The position numbers and the translations under genes are program-made. Of a stretch of 64,000 nt of DNA, positions 34,037-42,515 are shown one piece after another. Location of the stretch: NCBI GenBank assembly GCA_016763315.1, contig JAESTZ010000096.1:1-64000 (forward strand). Direction: 5' to 3'. The notes under the pieces are model-generated. The model made no database searches, was not told the origin of the DNA, and saw nothing but the letters and a program-made list of their open reading frames with translations. Position 1 is the stretch's first letter. Each line of letters begins with the position of its first letter. Source of the stretch: Robiginitomaculum sp. Lineage in GTDB: Bacteria; Pseudomonadota; Alphaproteobacteria; Caulobacterales; Maricaulaceae.

Positions 34037-34224
34037 ATTCACCTCTAAATCATTCCGTCCTTGCGGCATAAAACCGGATCATAGTTGTTTTTGCAATACC
34101 TATAATATGGTAAATTGCATAAAATAGCATAATCAGAGCAATATATCATGTTTAGTTTCCCAATGAGGGGAATGTATTATGTTAAAATCACTTTGTTTTA
34201 GAATTTTAACCATATTTCTTTAAT

Positions 34225-34254
34225 AATGGTTTTATGCTTAAAAATAAAACCATT
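34225..34254. promoter_or_regulatory. 11-bp perfect inverted repeat
   Basis: AATGGTTTTAT (34225-34235) and ATAAAACCATT (34244-34254) enclose eight bases in the AT-rich divergent gap between the M23 gene and the saccharopine-dehydrogenase-like gene. Too AT-rich and too far from a gene end to be a likely terminator; an operator for one or both divergent genes is plausible. Confidence 0.45.
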
Positions 34255-34325
34255 TATTATTTTACGCATTGCATTACTGTTTTGCATATAAATTTTTGCT
34301 ATTATATCCTTTAAAAGGAATTCAA

Positions 34326-35372
34326 ATGACAATTCTAATTTACGGGGCGACCGGGTTCACTGGACGCTTATGTGCCCATGAGGCCGTACGACGTAACGCC
34401 AAAGTAGTTCTTGCCGGGCGAAGCGCCGAAAAAATTGCTACTATTGGCCAGCAAACAGGACTCGATACGAGGGTCTTTGATTTGTCTGATCCTGTGGCAA
34501 TCGATAATGCGCTTGATGACATTTCAACAGTTTTGCATATTGCAGGGCCATTTTCAGCTACGGCCGATCCTATGGTACAGTCCTGTTTGCGCACTAAAAC
34601 CAACTACCTCGATATAACTGGCGAGATCGGGGTTTTCGAAGCTCATGCAAAACTTGATGCAGCAGCAAAACAGCAAGAAATTATGATCATGTCTGGTGTT
34701 GGCTTTGATGTGGTGCCAACCGATTGTCTAGCGACTTATGTCAAGCAGCAATTACCTGACGCCACTGATTTAGTGATCGGAGTTTCAGGCATGAGCACCA
34801 TGACACGGGGTACGACCAAGTCTGGCATTGAGGGGATACGTTTTGGTACACGGATCCGTCGTAATGGGGAAATTATTCAATCGCCAAAATCGCAAGTAAA
34901 AATTTTGAATTTTGGTCAGGGGGTAAGGCCTGTAGTAGGCATGTCATGGGGAGATGTTTCTACTGCATGGTATTCCACCAAAATTCCGAACATCAGTGTG
35001 TATTTTGAGGCCAGCAAACAGTTTGAGATGATTGCAAAACTGGGTGGTTTTTCTCGCTGGATACTTGGGACAACTTTGGTGCAAAAACTGTTGAAGAACA
35101 AAGCTGATAAAATGCCAGAAGGGCCAACCGAAAAGCAAATGCGCGAAGTTTCAATGCATTTGGTCGCTATAGTGACAAATGCGGCTGGTAAATCATTTAC
35201 TGCAACTATGAAAACTCCAGAGGCATATTCTTTTACAGCAAAACTGGCGTTGGAAGTTGCGCTGCGTACCGATGGCGGTTTTGCAAAGCAAGGGTTCCAG
35301 ACTCCGGCAATGGTTTTTGGCCCGGATTTTGTTACTGAATTTGCCGGTGTAGAGCGAGTAGATGTAATATAG
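34326..35372 (+). CDS. Saccharopine dehydrogenase-like (trans-acting enoyl reductase family) oxidoreductase
   Basis: A 348-residue Rossmann oxidoreductase. N-terminal ILIYGATGFTGRLCAHEA binds NAD(P); LHIAGPFSATADPMVQSC, YLDITGEIGVFEAHAKLD and MSGVGFDVVPTDCLA are typical of the saccharopine-dehydrogenase-like / membrane trans-acting enoyl reductase family, whose members act on lipids or remain uncharacterised. Start ATG 34326 has AAGGA at a normal distance; the longer frame upstream is AT-rich non-coding DNA. It precedes acpP by 200 bases, so a lipid role is only a suggestion. Confidence 0.83.
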   Translation: MTILIYGATGFTGRLCAHEAVRRNAKVVLAGRSAEKIATIGQQTGLDTRVFDLSDPVAIDNALDDISTVLHIAGPFSATADPMVQSCLRTKTNYLDITGEIGVFEAHAKLDAAAKQQEIMIMSGVGFDVVPTDCLATYVKQQLPDATDLVIGVSGMSTMTRGTTKSGIEGIRFGTRIRRNGEIIQSPKSQVKILNFGQGVRPVVGMSWGDVSTAWYSTKIPNISVYFEASKQFEMIAKLGGFSRWILGTTLVQKLLKNKADKMPEGPTEKQMREVSMHLVAIVTNAAGKSFTATMKTPEAYSFTAKLALEVALRTDGGFAKQGFQTPAMVFGPDFVTEFAGVERVDVI

Positions 35373-35569
35373 TTTTTAATTTATATTGGAATTATTGACT
35401 GGAGCGCAGTTTTTTTTCGTAGAAACGCCACATTTTGAAATAAGCTGTCATCATCTTCTTACTTGGCTTTTGAAAATAAAGTGTGTTAAGCGTCACTATA
35501 ACTTTCATTTGGCAAAAATCGCGGTTGCATTCGTAATGCTTTCCCGCCTCTAATAAAAGGTCTTAACTT

Positions 35570-35809
35570 ATGTCCGATATACTTTCTCGTGTTAAAAAAA
35601 TTGTTGTTGAACATCTTGATGTCGATGATGCTGACAAGATTTCAGAGAACGCCAGTTTTATAGATGATCTTGGTGCAGATTCACTAGATATCGTTGAGTT
35701 GGTAATGGCTTTTGAGGAAGAGTTTGATATTGAAATTCCTGATGATGCCGCTGAGCATATACAAAAAGTTGGCGATGCAGTAAAATTCATTTCCGAACAC
35801 CAAGGTTAA
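35570..35809 (+). CDS. acpP: Acyl carrier protein
   Basis: A 79-residue acidic four-helix carrier that shuttles acyl chains in fatty-acid synthesis. The phosphopantetheine attachment site is Ser38 in the canonical [23 protein letters not shown] lies upstream. It is followed 21 bases later by fabF as in most proteobacteria; fabD and fabG, usually just upstream, are not here. The phosphopantetheinyl transferase acpS is encoded at the end of this window. Confidence 0.98.
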   Translation: MSDILSRVKKIVVEHLDVDDADKISENASFIDDLGADSLDIVELVMAFEEEFDIEIPDDAAEHIQKVGDAVKFISEHQG

Positions 35810-35830
35810 TTATAAACGGAGGCAAGGCAG

Positions 35831-37117
35831 GTGAAAAGGCGCGTCGTCATAACCGGTCTTGGTTTGGTCACTCCACTGGGGGCAGGTGTTGCTTCATGTT
35901 GGGAACGTTTGGTTGCGGGGCAAAGTGGCGCCAAGACTATCACCCATTTTGATACAACAGATCTGGCGTGTAAAGTGGCAGCTCAAATTCCTTGGGTCGG
36001 TGGTAAAGCTGCTGGTGAGCCTGATGTGCATGGGGCGTTTGATCCAGACAAGGTTATGTCTAAGCGCGATCGCAAACGTGTCGATAAGTTCATTTTGTAT
36101 GGTATTGCTGCTGCTGATGAAGCTCTTGCTGATTCCGGGTGGAAAGCGAATTCCGAAGAAGAACAATGGCGTGCCGGCGTAATGATCGGCGCTGGTATCG
36201 GTGGCCTTCAAACTGTTTATGATGCGTCTATTTTGCTTAAAGAACGGGGTCCCAGACGACTTAGTCCATTTGTAATACCATCTATGTTGATAAATTTGAT
36301 CTCCGGTCAGGTTTCTATTAAATACGGCTTAAAAGGCCCGAACCATGCCGTAGTAACGGCTTGTTCTACCGGGGCTCATGCTATCGGTGATGCAAGTGCG
36401 ATCATTGCCCGTGGTGATGCTGATATGATGGTTGCCGGTGGTGCTGAGTCCTCAATAAACCGCATGGGAATTGCCAGCTTTGTTGCATCTCGGGCATTAA
36501 CGACTAACTTTAACGATACCCCGGAGAAAGCATCTCGCCCTTATGATAAAGATCGCGACGGGTTTTTAATGGGGGAAGGTTCTGGTGTGGTTGTTCTTGA
36601 GGACTATGAAATTGCCAAGGCTAGGGGCGCAAAAATATATGCCGAGGTCGCAGGCTATGGAATGTCAGGCGATGCCTATCACATTACTGCTCCGGCACCT
36701 GATGGTAGCGGCGCATATCGTTCTATGCAAATGGCTCTGAAAAATGCAGGGCTGGCACCAAGTGAAGTAGATTATGTAAATGCGCATGGAACTTCGACCC
36801 CTTTAGGTGACGAGATTGAGCTAAGAGCTGTCGAGAGATTGTTTGACGAAGAAGCCGCTGGTTTGGTAATGTCGGCGACTAAATCATCCATCGGACACTT
36901 ATTGGGTGCGGCCGGAGCAGTGGAAACTATTTTTTCGGTTCTCGCGATTAATAATAATATTTGCCCGCCAACCTTAAATCTTGATAATCCTTCAATGGAA
37001 ACCAAAATCAATTTGGCACCACATAAAGCAGTTGAAAAATCAGTGAAAATCGCACTGACCAATTCGTTTGGGTTTGGTGGAACTAATGCTTCACTGGTGT
37101 TGCGCGAAGTATCGTGA
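35831..37117 (+). CDS. fabF: 3-oxoacyl-ACP synthase II
   Basis: A 428-residue beta-ketoacyl-ACP synthase II, elongating acyl-ACP with malonyl-ACP. Catalytic triad visible: Cys in VVTACSTGAHAIGDA, His in NAHGTSTPLGD and His in SSIGHLLGAAG. N-terminal RRVVITGLGLVTPLG and C-terminal NSFGFGGTNASLV are canonical. GTG start at 35831 with GGAGG upstream. Its stop overlaps the GTG start of mltG. Confidence 0.98.
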   Translation: MKRRVVITGLGLVTPLGAGVASCWERLVAGQSGAKTITHFDTTDLACKVAAQIPWVGGKAAGEPDVHGAFDPDKVMSKRDRKRVDKFILYGIAAADEALADSGWKANSEEEQWRAGVMIGAGIGGLQTVYDASILLKERGPRRLSPFVIPSMLINLISGQVSIKYGLKGPNHAVVTACSTGAHAIGDASAIIARGDADMMVAGGAESSINRMGIASFVASRALTTNFNDTPEKASRPYDKDRDGFLMGEGSGVVVLEDYEIAKARGAKIYAEVAGYGMSGDAYHITAPAPDGSGAYRSMQMALKNAGLAPSEVDYVNAHGTSTPLGDEIELRAVERLFDEEAAGLVMSATKSSIGHLLGAAGAVETIFSVLAINNNICPPTLNLDNPSMETKINLAPHKAVEKSVKIALTNSFGFGGTNASLVLREVS

Positions 37118-38202
37118 TCAAGAAGAGTTCTACAAATAATAAAAAAACACAGGTGAAAGACAGGCAAAAATCACCAAAAGTAAGCTTCAGGAAAATATTG
37201 CTGCGAGCATTTCTTGTTCTAATTATCATAATCACTTTGTTTCTAGCATCCGGCTTGTATGTTTATGACAGAGTGCTACCGGTAAAATTTGCAGAAGCAG
37301 GGCCACTGGAAACCGAGATAATTTTTGTTGTTAAACCCGGGGCCGGGGTTAATTCAATTGCCGCAGAGTTAGTTAAGGTCGGGGCAATAGAACATGAAAT
37401 ATTGTTCCGTTTAAAGGGACGATTAAGTCATGATGCTGGTGGGTTAAAAGCTGGCGAATATAGTATTGATGCCAATGCCAGTATTGATCAGATATTCGAG
37501 AAATTGCAGAAAGCAAAAGTAATCCAGTATGCAGTTACCATTGCCGAGGGGCTGACAGTGCGGGCAATCATACGCCAGCTACAACAGTATGAGTTTTTGA
37601 CCGGGGATATTACAGTTATTCCTCCTGAGGGTAGTTTACACCCTGAAACCTGGCATGTTATTCGCGGAACTGACCGCCAAGATATGTTAAGGCGCATGCA
37701 AACTTCCCAAAGCAAAATACTTGCGGAACTTTGGAAGGATCGTGATCCTGACTTACCGTTTTCAACACCAGCGCAGGCATTGATATTGGCCTCTATTGTT
37801 GAAAGAGAAACCGGAGTGTCTATGGAACGCGAGAGGGTTGCCGCAGTTTTTGTTAATCGTTTGCGAAAAGGCATGCGCCTTGATAGCGACCCGACTATAA
37901 TTTATGGATTAAATGGCGGTGAACCATTGGGCCGTGGATTGCGCCGCTCAGAAATTGATCGCAAAACTGCATGGAATACTTACCATATACGTGGCTTGCC
38001 ACCAACACCAATCAGCAATCCCGGACGAGCCGCTATTTGGGCAACTTTACACCCGGCTAAAACCCGCGACTTATATTTTGTTGCTGATGGTACTGGTGGT
38101 CATGTGTTTGCAAAAACCTATGCCGGGCACTTGGTGAATGTTGCAAAATGGCGCAGGATAGAACGGAAAAGAAAACGAGAAGCCAAGGCGAATAGAGAAT
38201 GA
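37114..38202 (+). CDS. mltG: Endolytic murein transglycosylase
   Basis: A 362-residue YceG/MltG protein. A long basic cytosolic N-terminus (about 27 residues) precedes one transmembrane helix (about 30-50), then a LysM-like region and the catalytic YceG domain with the key glutamate in ASIVERETGVSMERERVAAVF, LDSDPTIIYGL and YHIRGLPPTPISNPG. It cleaves nascent glycan strands near PBPs and sets strand length. GTG start in GTGA overlaps the fabF stop; the end overlaps the yicC start by four bases. Confidence 0.96.
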   Translation: MIKKSSTNNKKTQVKDRQKSPKVSFRKILLRAFLVLIIIITLFLASGLYVYDRVLPVKFAEAGPLETEIIFVVKPGAGVNSIAAELVKVGAIEHEILFRLKGRLSHDAGGLKAGEYSIDANASIDQIFEKLQKAKVIQYAVTIAEGLTVRAIIRQLQQYEFLTGDITVIPPEGSLHPETWHVIRGTDRQDMLRRMQTSQSKILAELWKDRDPDLPFSTPAQALILASIVERETGVSMERERVAAVFVNRLRKGMRLDSDPTIIYGLNGGEPLGRGLRRSEIDRKTAWNTYHIRGLPPTPISNPGRAAIWATLHPAKTRDLYFVADGTGGHVFAKTYAGHLVNVAKWRRIERKRKREAKANRE

Positions 38203-39071
38203 CTATGTCATCAATGACCGGTTTCTCGCGTGTCGAGGGCAGCGCTGTGGCAGATGCTTGGGTCTGGGAGGTGCGATCAGTCAATGGCCGAGGCCTGGAT
38301 GTTCGGTTTAAGTTGCCCGGTTTTTTGGCACCATTTGAAGATGGTTTTCGCAAGCAGGTAAAGAGTAATTTTAACCGCGGTAATCTGTCTGTGAATTTGC
38401 AGTTTGAGAAAAAACCAGACGAAGAAACCGGGGTGATTGTTAATACTGATCTGGCCAGAGATATTATTCAACAATTCAAGGGTCTGGCTGATGAGGGATT
38501 GGTTGCCAAACCAACAGTTTGTGGGCTTTTAGGTGTGCGTGGAATTTTACAAACCAAGCCTGTTGAATTATCTGCAGATAATTTACATGAGCCTTTAACT
38601 GATAGTTTCAAGAACGCTCTACAGGCTTTAAAACTCGCAAGAAATAATGAAGGCGAGGGGATAGCCGTAAATTTGGGTAATGCTCTTGATCGAATTGAAT
38701 ATTTGCTTGAATTATGTTCGGATAATCCGGCCTTACAACTTAACACAATCAAACAACGCTTGTTGCAACAGGTGCAAGTCTTAAGCGAAACTGTTCCTGC
38801 AGAAAGATTGGCGCAGGAAGCCGCAGTTTTGGCGATCAAAGCCGATATAAATGAAGAACTTGACCGATTGCGAAACCATGTAATATCTGCGCGTGAATTA
38901 TTAAAATCCAAAGGTTCTGTAGGGCGTAAATTAGAGTTTTTGTCGCAGGAGTTTAATCGTGAAGTAAATACTTTATGCGCAAAGTCGAGTAATCAGCAAT
39001 TGACGGATGCTGGTTTGGAGATGAAAACTTTAGTCGAGCAGATCCGGGAGCAAGCAGCAAATGTCGAATAA
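38199..39071 (+). CDS. yicC: YicC family endoribonuclease-type protein
   Basis: A 290-residue member of the YicC family, proteins linked to RNA turnover (endoribonuclease activity on small RNAs has been reported for E. coli YicC). N-terminal MSSMTGFSRVEG and C-terminal GRKLEFLSQEFNREVNTLCAKSSN are the family signatures. Start ATG 38199 overlaps mltG (ATGA); an ATG at 38205 would give MSSMTGFSR and is equally possible. The 3' end overlaps gmk by 11 bases. Confidence 0.95.
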   Translation: MTMSSMTGFSRVEGSAVADAWVWEVRSVNGRGLDVRFKLPGFLAPFEDGFRKQVKSNFNRGNLSVNLQFEKKPDEETGVIVNTDLARDIIQQFKGLADEGLVAKPTVCGLLGVRGILQTKPVELSADNLHEPLTDSFKNALQALKLARNNEGEGIAVNLGNALDRIEYLLELCSDNPALQLNTIKQRLLQQVQVLSETVPAERLAQEAAVLAIKADINEELDRLRNHVISARELLKSKGSVGRKLEFLSQEFNREVNTLCAKSSNQQLTDAGLEMKTLVEQIREQAANVE

Positions 39072-39705
39072 ATTTACCAGACGCGGATTGATGTTGATTC
39101 TTTCCAGCCCGTCAGGCGCAGGAAAAACTACTTTAGCTAAAAAATTATTAACCGAAAATCACGATATGAAATTATCCATTTCCGCAACTACCCGTAAGCC
39201 GCGCGGGGAAGAGGTCAATGGGGTTGATTATCATTTTATCTCTGAACAAGAGTTTCAACAAAAGGCCGAACAAGGAGAGTTTCTTGAATATGCCAAGGTG
39301 TTGGGGTCGGCCTTTTATGGTACCCCCAAAGCTCCGGTCGAGCAGGCTTTGGTGGCTGGTCAGGACGTTTTGTTTGACATTGATTGGCAAGGCGCGCAGC
39401 AGCTGAAACAATCCGCATCCAGTGACTTGGTTAAAGTCTTCATACTGCCACCTAGCATGGAAGAGCTGGAACGCCGCTTACGAGGACGCGGACAAGATAG
39501 TGACGAAGTGGTGGCTGATCGTATGCGCCGAGCCAAAGATGAAATAAGTCATTGGGCTGAGTATCATTATGTGATCGTCAATAAGGACATAGAGCAGTCA
39601 ATGACTGATTTACGGGCGATCCTGGCGGCGGAGCGCCGACTTCGTAAGCGACTACCATGGCTTGGTGATTATGTGAGAAAACTGGTTGGCCCTTTTAGCG
39701 AGTAA
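39061..39705 (+). CDS. gmk: Guanylate kinase
   Basis: A 214-residue kinase converting GMP to GDP. P-loop SSPSGAGKTTLAKKL at about residues 15-29, GMP-binding SATTRKPRGEEVNGVDYHF, EYAKVLGSAFYGTP, and lid region RLRGRGQDSDEVV. It closes the acpP-fabF-mltG-yicC-gmk series and converges with the SdpI-like gene, the two coding ends overlapping by 11 bases. Confidence 0.98.
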   Translation: MSNKFTRRGLMLILSSPSGAGKTTLAKKLLTENHDMKLSISATTRKPRGEEVNGVDYHFISEQEFQQKAEQGEFLEYAKVLGSAFYGTPKAPVEQALVAGQDVLFDIDWQGAQQLKQSASSDLVKVFILPPSMEELERRLRGRGQDSDEVVADRMRRAKDEISHWAEYHYVIVNKDIEQSMTDLRAILAAERRLRKRLPWLGDYVRKLVGPFSE

Positions 39706-40276
39706 TTCGTGACCAAAAGAACCGTACGATTATCAATGCAACTCCTAAGCCCAGCGCATACATAGCTAGTTTTGCAGCCAGATCAATTGGAGCGAAAATC
39801 CAGATCAGTGAAAAAACAAACCCAGAGATGACAAATGTCCACCCGGCAAATCTCTGTAATTTTTGGGTGGCTGATATTTCACAATTATTTTCGCCAATTG
39901 GATTAATAGCTTTTGGCAGAAAGTTTCCCATGATCATTACAATCGCGCCTAAAATAGCGGAATTTATCCGTTCCCCCATTTCAGCATCAATGGTTTGGTA
40001 TTGTTGAGCAATAGATAACACCATCGCAAGTGCCAATATAAGTCCAGCGGCGGATATACCGCTGCGCAATTGTTGTTTTGCGCTTGATATTGCGCAGGCG
40101 CCGGATTTAAAGCGCTGTATTATTGCCATGCCTAACCAAACTGCAGGTAAAAAACCGACGCCTATTATTGAAGTGACTAGTAATTTAGGTTGCACATACC
40201 ATTGCCAAGCCCCGAGAAATAAAACAGCAAATGTTAGCGCCGGAGCAAATTTTGAAAGTAATTTATGATTTAGCAT
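39695..40276 (-). CDS. SdpI-like integral membrane protein
   Basis: A 193-residue protein with about six hydrophobic helices. The helix MVLSIAQQY is followed by ILGAIVMIMGNFLPKAINPIG, which matches the (I)GN(Y/F)LPK signature of the SdpI family, and TQKLQRFAGWTFVISG recalls the W..(T)HR..G(K)LF segment. In Bacillus, SdpI gives immunity to the toxin SdpC and sequesters the repressor SdpR. Here it overlaps an SdpR-type regulator by 14 bases, the same pairing. No SdpC-like toxin gene is visible. Identification is from memory of motif and context. Confidence 0.78.
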   Translation of the reverse strand: MLNHKLLSKFAPALTFAVLFLGAWQWYVQPKLLVTSIIGVGFLPAVWLGMAIIQRFKSGACAISSAKQQLRSGISAAGLILALAMVLSIAQQYQTIDAEMGERINSAILGAIVMIMGNFLPKAINPIGENNCEISATQKLQRFAGWTFVISGFVFSLIWIFAPIDLAAKLAMYALGLGVALIIVRFFWSRITR

Positions 40277-40568
40277 TTTTATTGCCTTTGTTTAGAGTGT
40301 TTGAACGCAAGCCTAAACCTATGGCTCCAGAAAAACCGAGCAAAGCGTCTTCAAGAACTGACATGTTGATTTGATAAATAACCAGTTTGCCTTGTTTGTG
40401 AGTTGCAACCAGTCCAGCCTCTCGTAAAACAGAAAAGTGCGCTGACATTGTTGGCTTGGATACCGGAAAGTGCTTGGATATCTCACCTGCGCTTAGGGGT
40501 TTTTCGCGAAGAAGACGTAAAATTTCCCGGCGTGTGTTATCTGATATTGCTTTGAATACATTGCTCAT
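40263..40568 (-). CDS. ArsR-type repressor of the SdpR autorepressor family
   Basis: A 101-residue winged-helix regulator: MSNVFKAISDNTRREILRLL, LSAGEISKHFPVSKPTMSAHFSVLREAGLV (recognition helix) and GKLVIYQINMSVLEDALL. These match the SdpR autorepressor subgroup, which lacks metal-binding cysteines; none occur here. A well-formed promoter lies so close that the transcript should start at or next to the ATG, with no ribosome binding site, hence probably leaderless. The SdpI-like gene overlaps its end. Confidence 0.88.
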   Translation of the reverse strand: MSNVFKAISDNTRREILRLLREKPLSAGEISKHFPVSKPTMSAHFSVLREAGLVATHKQGKLVIYQINMSVLEDALLGFSGAIGLGLRSNTLNKGNKNAKS

Positions 40569-40575
40569 AAATAGA

Positions 40576-40604
40576 TAGTTAGCTAATCATCTAATTGTTG
40601 TCAA
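40576..40604 (-). promoter_or_regulatory. Sigma70-type promoter of the sdpR/sdpI-like operon
   Basis: On the minus strand TTGACA (40604-40599), a 17-base spacer and TAACTA (40581-40576). The expected start of transcription, about 7 bases after the -10, falls at the ATG of the regulator gene (40568). The spacer and -10 contain TTAGATGATTAGCTAA, including the perfect palindrome TTAGCTAA, a fitting place for an autorepressor operator. Confidence 0.6.
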
Positions 40605-40620
40605 GGGCGATATATCACAT

Positions 40621-41478
40621 TCAAGTAATTCTGGTCGCCAATTTATAAGCTTTTGCCATCTGCATGAATTGATCAGGGTGTAAATTTTCCGGACGCGTTG
40701 TTGGATCAATTTTTAAGCTTTGTAACCAAATGCTGATGTTTATTTCCAAATCGGCACTTAAGGGTTTAAGGCTTGCTCGTAGCATTTTTCGTTTTTGCCC
40801 AAAGGCCAATCCGGTTATTTTGGCCAATGTATCCAAATCATCAAATCGTTGCTGCAAAGGTAATGGCCTTAGGCTTACAACCGCTGATTCCACTTTTGGC
40901 GGCGGTGTAAAAACAGAAGCAGGAACGTTCATTATAAGTTCGGGCTCGGCAATGGCTGCGCATAAAATTGATAATCGCCCATAATGTTTAGAGTCTACTT
41001 TGGCGGTAATTCTTTGTGCCACCTCTAATTGGAACATTAATGTAAGTGATTGCCATGATAATTCAGGAGTGGTCAGCCATTGGATCAATAACGCAGTACC
41101 GACATTATACGGCAAATTGGATACCACATGAAATGGTTTACCTTTGGCCAATGCGTTCAAATCAAAATCAAGTGCATCGCCACAGTGAACAGTTAGTTTG
41201 CCATCATAAAACTGGTTGAGCTGATCTAAGGCTGGCAAGAACCGTTGATCCATCTCGATAACATGAATGTTTGCCCTTGTTTCAAGCAGTGAACGAGTTA
41301 GTCCGCCGGGGCCAGGGCCTATTTCAAAAACTACATCGTTCTCTTTAACACCAGACAACCGGGCAATTTTCTCGGTCAAGTTGAGATCGAATAAGAAATG
41401 CTGCCCGAGTTTCTTACTGGCTTTTAGGTTGTATTTATCTACTATTTCTCTGATTGTAGGCAGTTTTATTTTGGTCAT
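40621..41478 (-). CDS. rsmA: 16S rRNA dimethyladenosine transferase
   Basis: A 285-residue KsgA/RsmA methyltransferase that dimethylates two adjacent adenines in helix 45 of 16S rRNA using SAM. Motifs: KKLGQHFLFDLNLTEKI, SAM-binding VFEIGPGPGGLTRSLL, CGDALDFD and catalytic NLPYNVGTALL. The start overlaps the stop of pdxA (TAATG), a usual pairing in proteobacteria. Followed by the divergently oriented promoter of nothing: the next gene downstream is the sdpR-like regulator on the same strand with its own promoter. Confidence 0.98.
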   Translation of the reverse strand: MTKIKLPTIREIVDKYNLKASKKLGQHFLFDLNLTEKIARLSGVKENDVVFEIGPGPGGLTRSLLETRANIHVIEMDQRFLPALDQLNQFYDGKLTVHCGDALDFDLNALAKGKPFHVVSNLPYNVGTALLIQWLTTPELSWQSLTLMFQLEVAQRITAKVDSKHYGRLSILCAAIAEPELIMNVPASVFTPPPKVESAVVSLRPLPLQQRFDDLDTLAKITGLAFGQKRKMLRASLKPLSADLEINISIWLQSLKIDPTTRPENLHPDQFMQMAKAYKLATRIT

Positions 41479-42515
41479 TACAGTATGCTGTGATTACGGG
41501 AAATTTGGCTGGCCATAGACAAAGCGGTAATCAGGCTATCGGCTTTAGCTATGTTTTTTCCGGCAATTTCAAAACCGGTACCGTGATCTGGTGAAACTCT
41601 AATAAAAGGCAGGCCAATAGTGACATTGGTTCCGCCGTGGAAATCGAGAGTTTTAACCGGTATCAACCCCTGATCATGATACATGGCGAGTACGCCATCA
41701 TAGCTTTTACGGAATTGTTCGATAAACACGGTATCAGCCGGTAATGCATCGGAAATATCAATGCCTTCATTGCGTAAATTTTGTGCTGCAGGGTTTAAAA
41801 TATCACGTTCTTCAATGCCTATTGTTCCGTCTTCTCCCGCATGTGGGTTTAGGCCGCACATTGCAATTTTCGGATTTTCAATCGCGAAATCCACTTTTAG
41901 CGAATTGTGCAAAACCCGTGCAGTTCGTTCGACAGATTGTTTGGTTATTTGCTTTATGACTTGATGTAATGGACAGTGAACACTTACAAGAGCTACTCGC
42001 AATCCACCACCACATAACATCAATATCGGGCCATGTGGCTTTTTCCAATATGTGAAATTTTCTGCTAATTCTCCTAGAAATTCCGTATGGCCGGGGTGTT
42101 TAAAGCCTGCTTGGTACAAAATCGATTTGGCTATCGGGTTGGTAACAATTGCTGATGCTTTGTTGTTTCGGCAATAAGCTACAGCCATTTGAATTGATTC
42201 AATTATTGCCGTGGCATTAGATGAACATGGTTTCCCGTAAACGGCCGGTTGGGCAAGCTTTATAGGCAAAATTGGCAGCGCATCCTTAAATATACCATTA
42301 CATTGGTCAGGGTCACCAATGGGCTGAACCGCAGGTAATCCCGCCTTATTAAATGCGTTATCATAAACCTCAGGATCGCCTATAACAAAAAAGCTATTGT
42401 CGGAGGAAGATAGATGTTTCCAGGCAATAGCCGTTATTTCAGGAGCAATACCTGCTGGATCACCCATCGTTAATGCTATGGGTAAAGGGTAGCTAGAGTT
42501 AATTGCGGTATTCAA
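41478..42515 (-). CDS. pdxA: 4-hydroxythreonine-4-phosphate dehydrogenase
   Basis: A 345-residue NAD-dependent enzyme of the DXP-dependent vitamin B6 pathway; its product is condensed by PdxJ, also encoded in this window. Marks: IALTMGDPAGIAPEI at the start, HPGHTEFLGEL with metal histidine, CGLNPHAGEDGTIG, and MYHDQGLIPVKTL, LPFIRVSPDHGTGFEIAG. It overlaps surA by 17 bases and rsmA by one. Confidence 0.98.
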   Translation of the reverse strand: MNTAINSSYPLPIALTMGDPAGIAPEITAIAWKHLSSSDNSFFVIGDPEVYDNAFNKAGLPAVQPIGDPDQCNGIFKDALPILPIKLAQPAVYGKPCSSNATAIIESIQMAVAYCRNNKASAIVTNPIAKSILYQAGFKHPGHTEFLGELAENFTYWKKPHGPILMLCGGGLRVALVSVHCPLHQVIKQITKQSVERTARVLHNSLKVDFAIENPKIAMCGLNPHAGEDGTIGIEERDILNPAAQNLRNEGIDISDALPADTVFIEQFRKSYDGVLAMYHDQGLIPVKTLDFHGGTNVTIGLPFIRVSPDHGTGFEIAGKNIAKADSLITALSMASQISRNHSIL

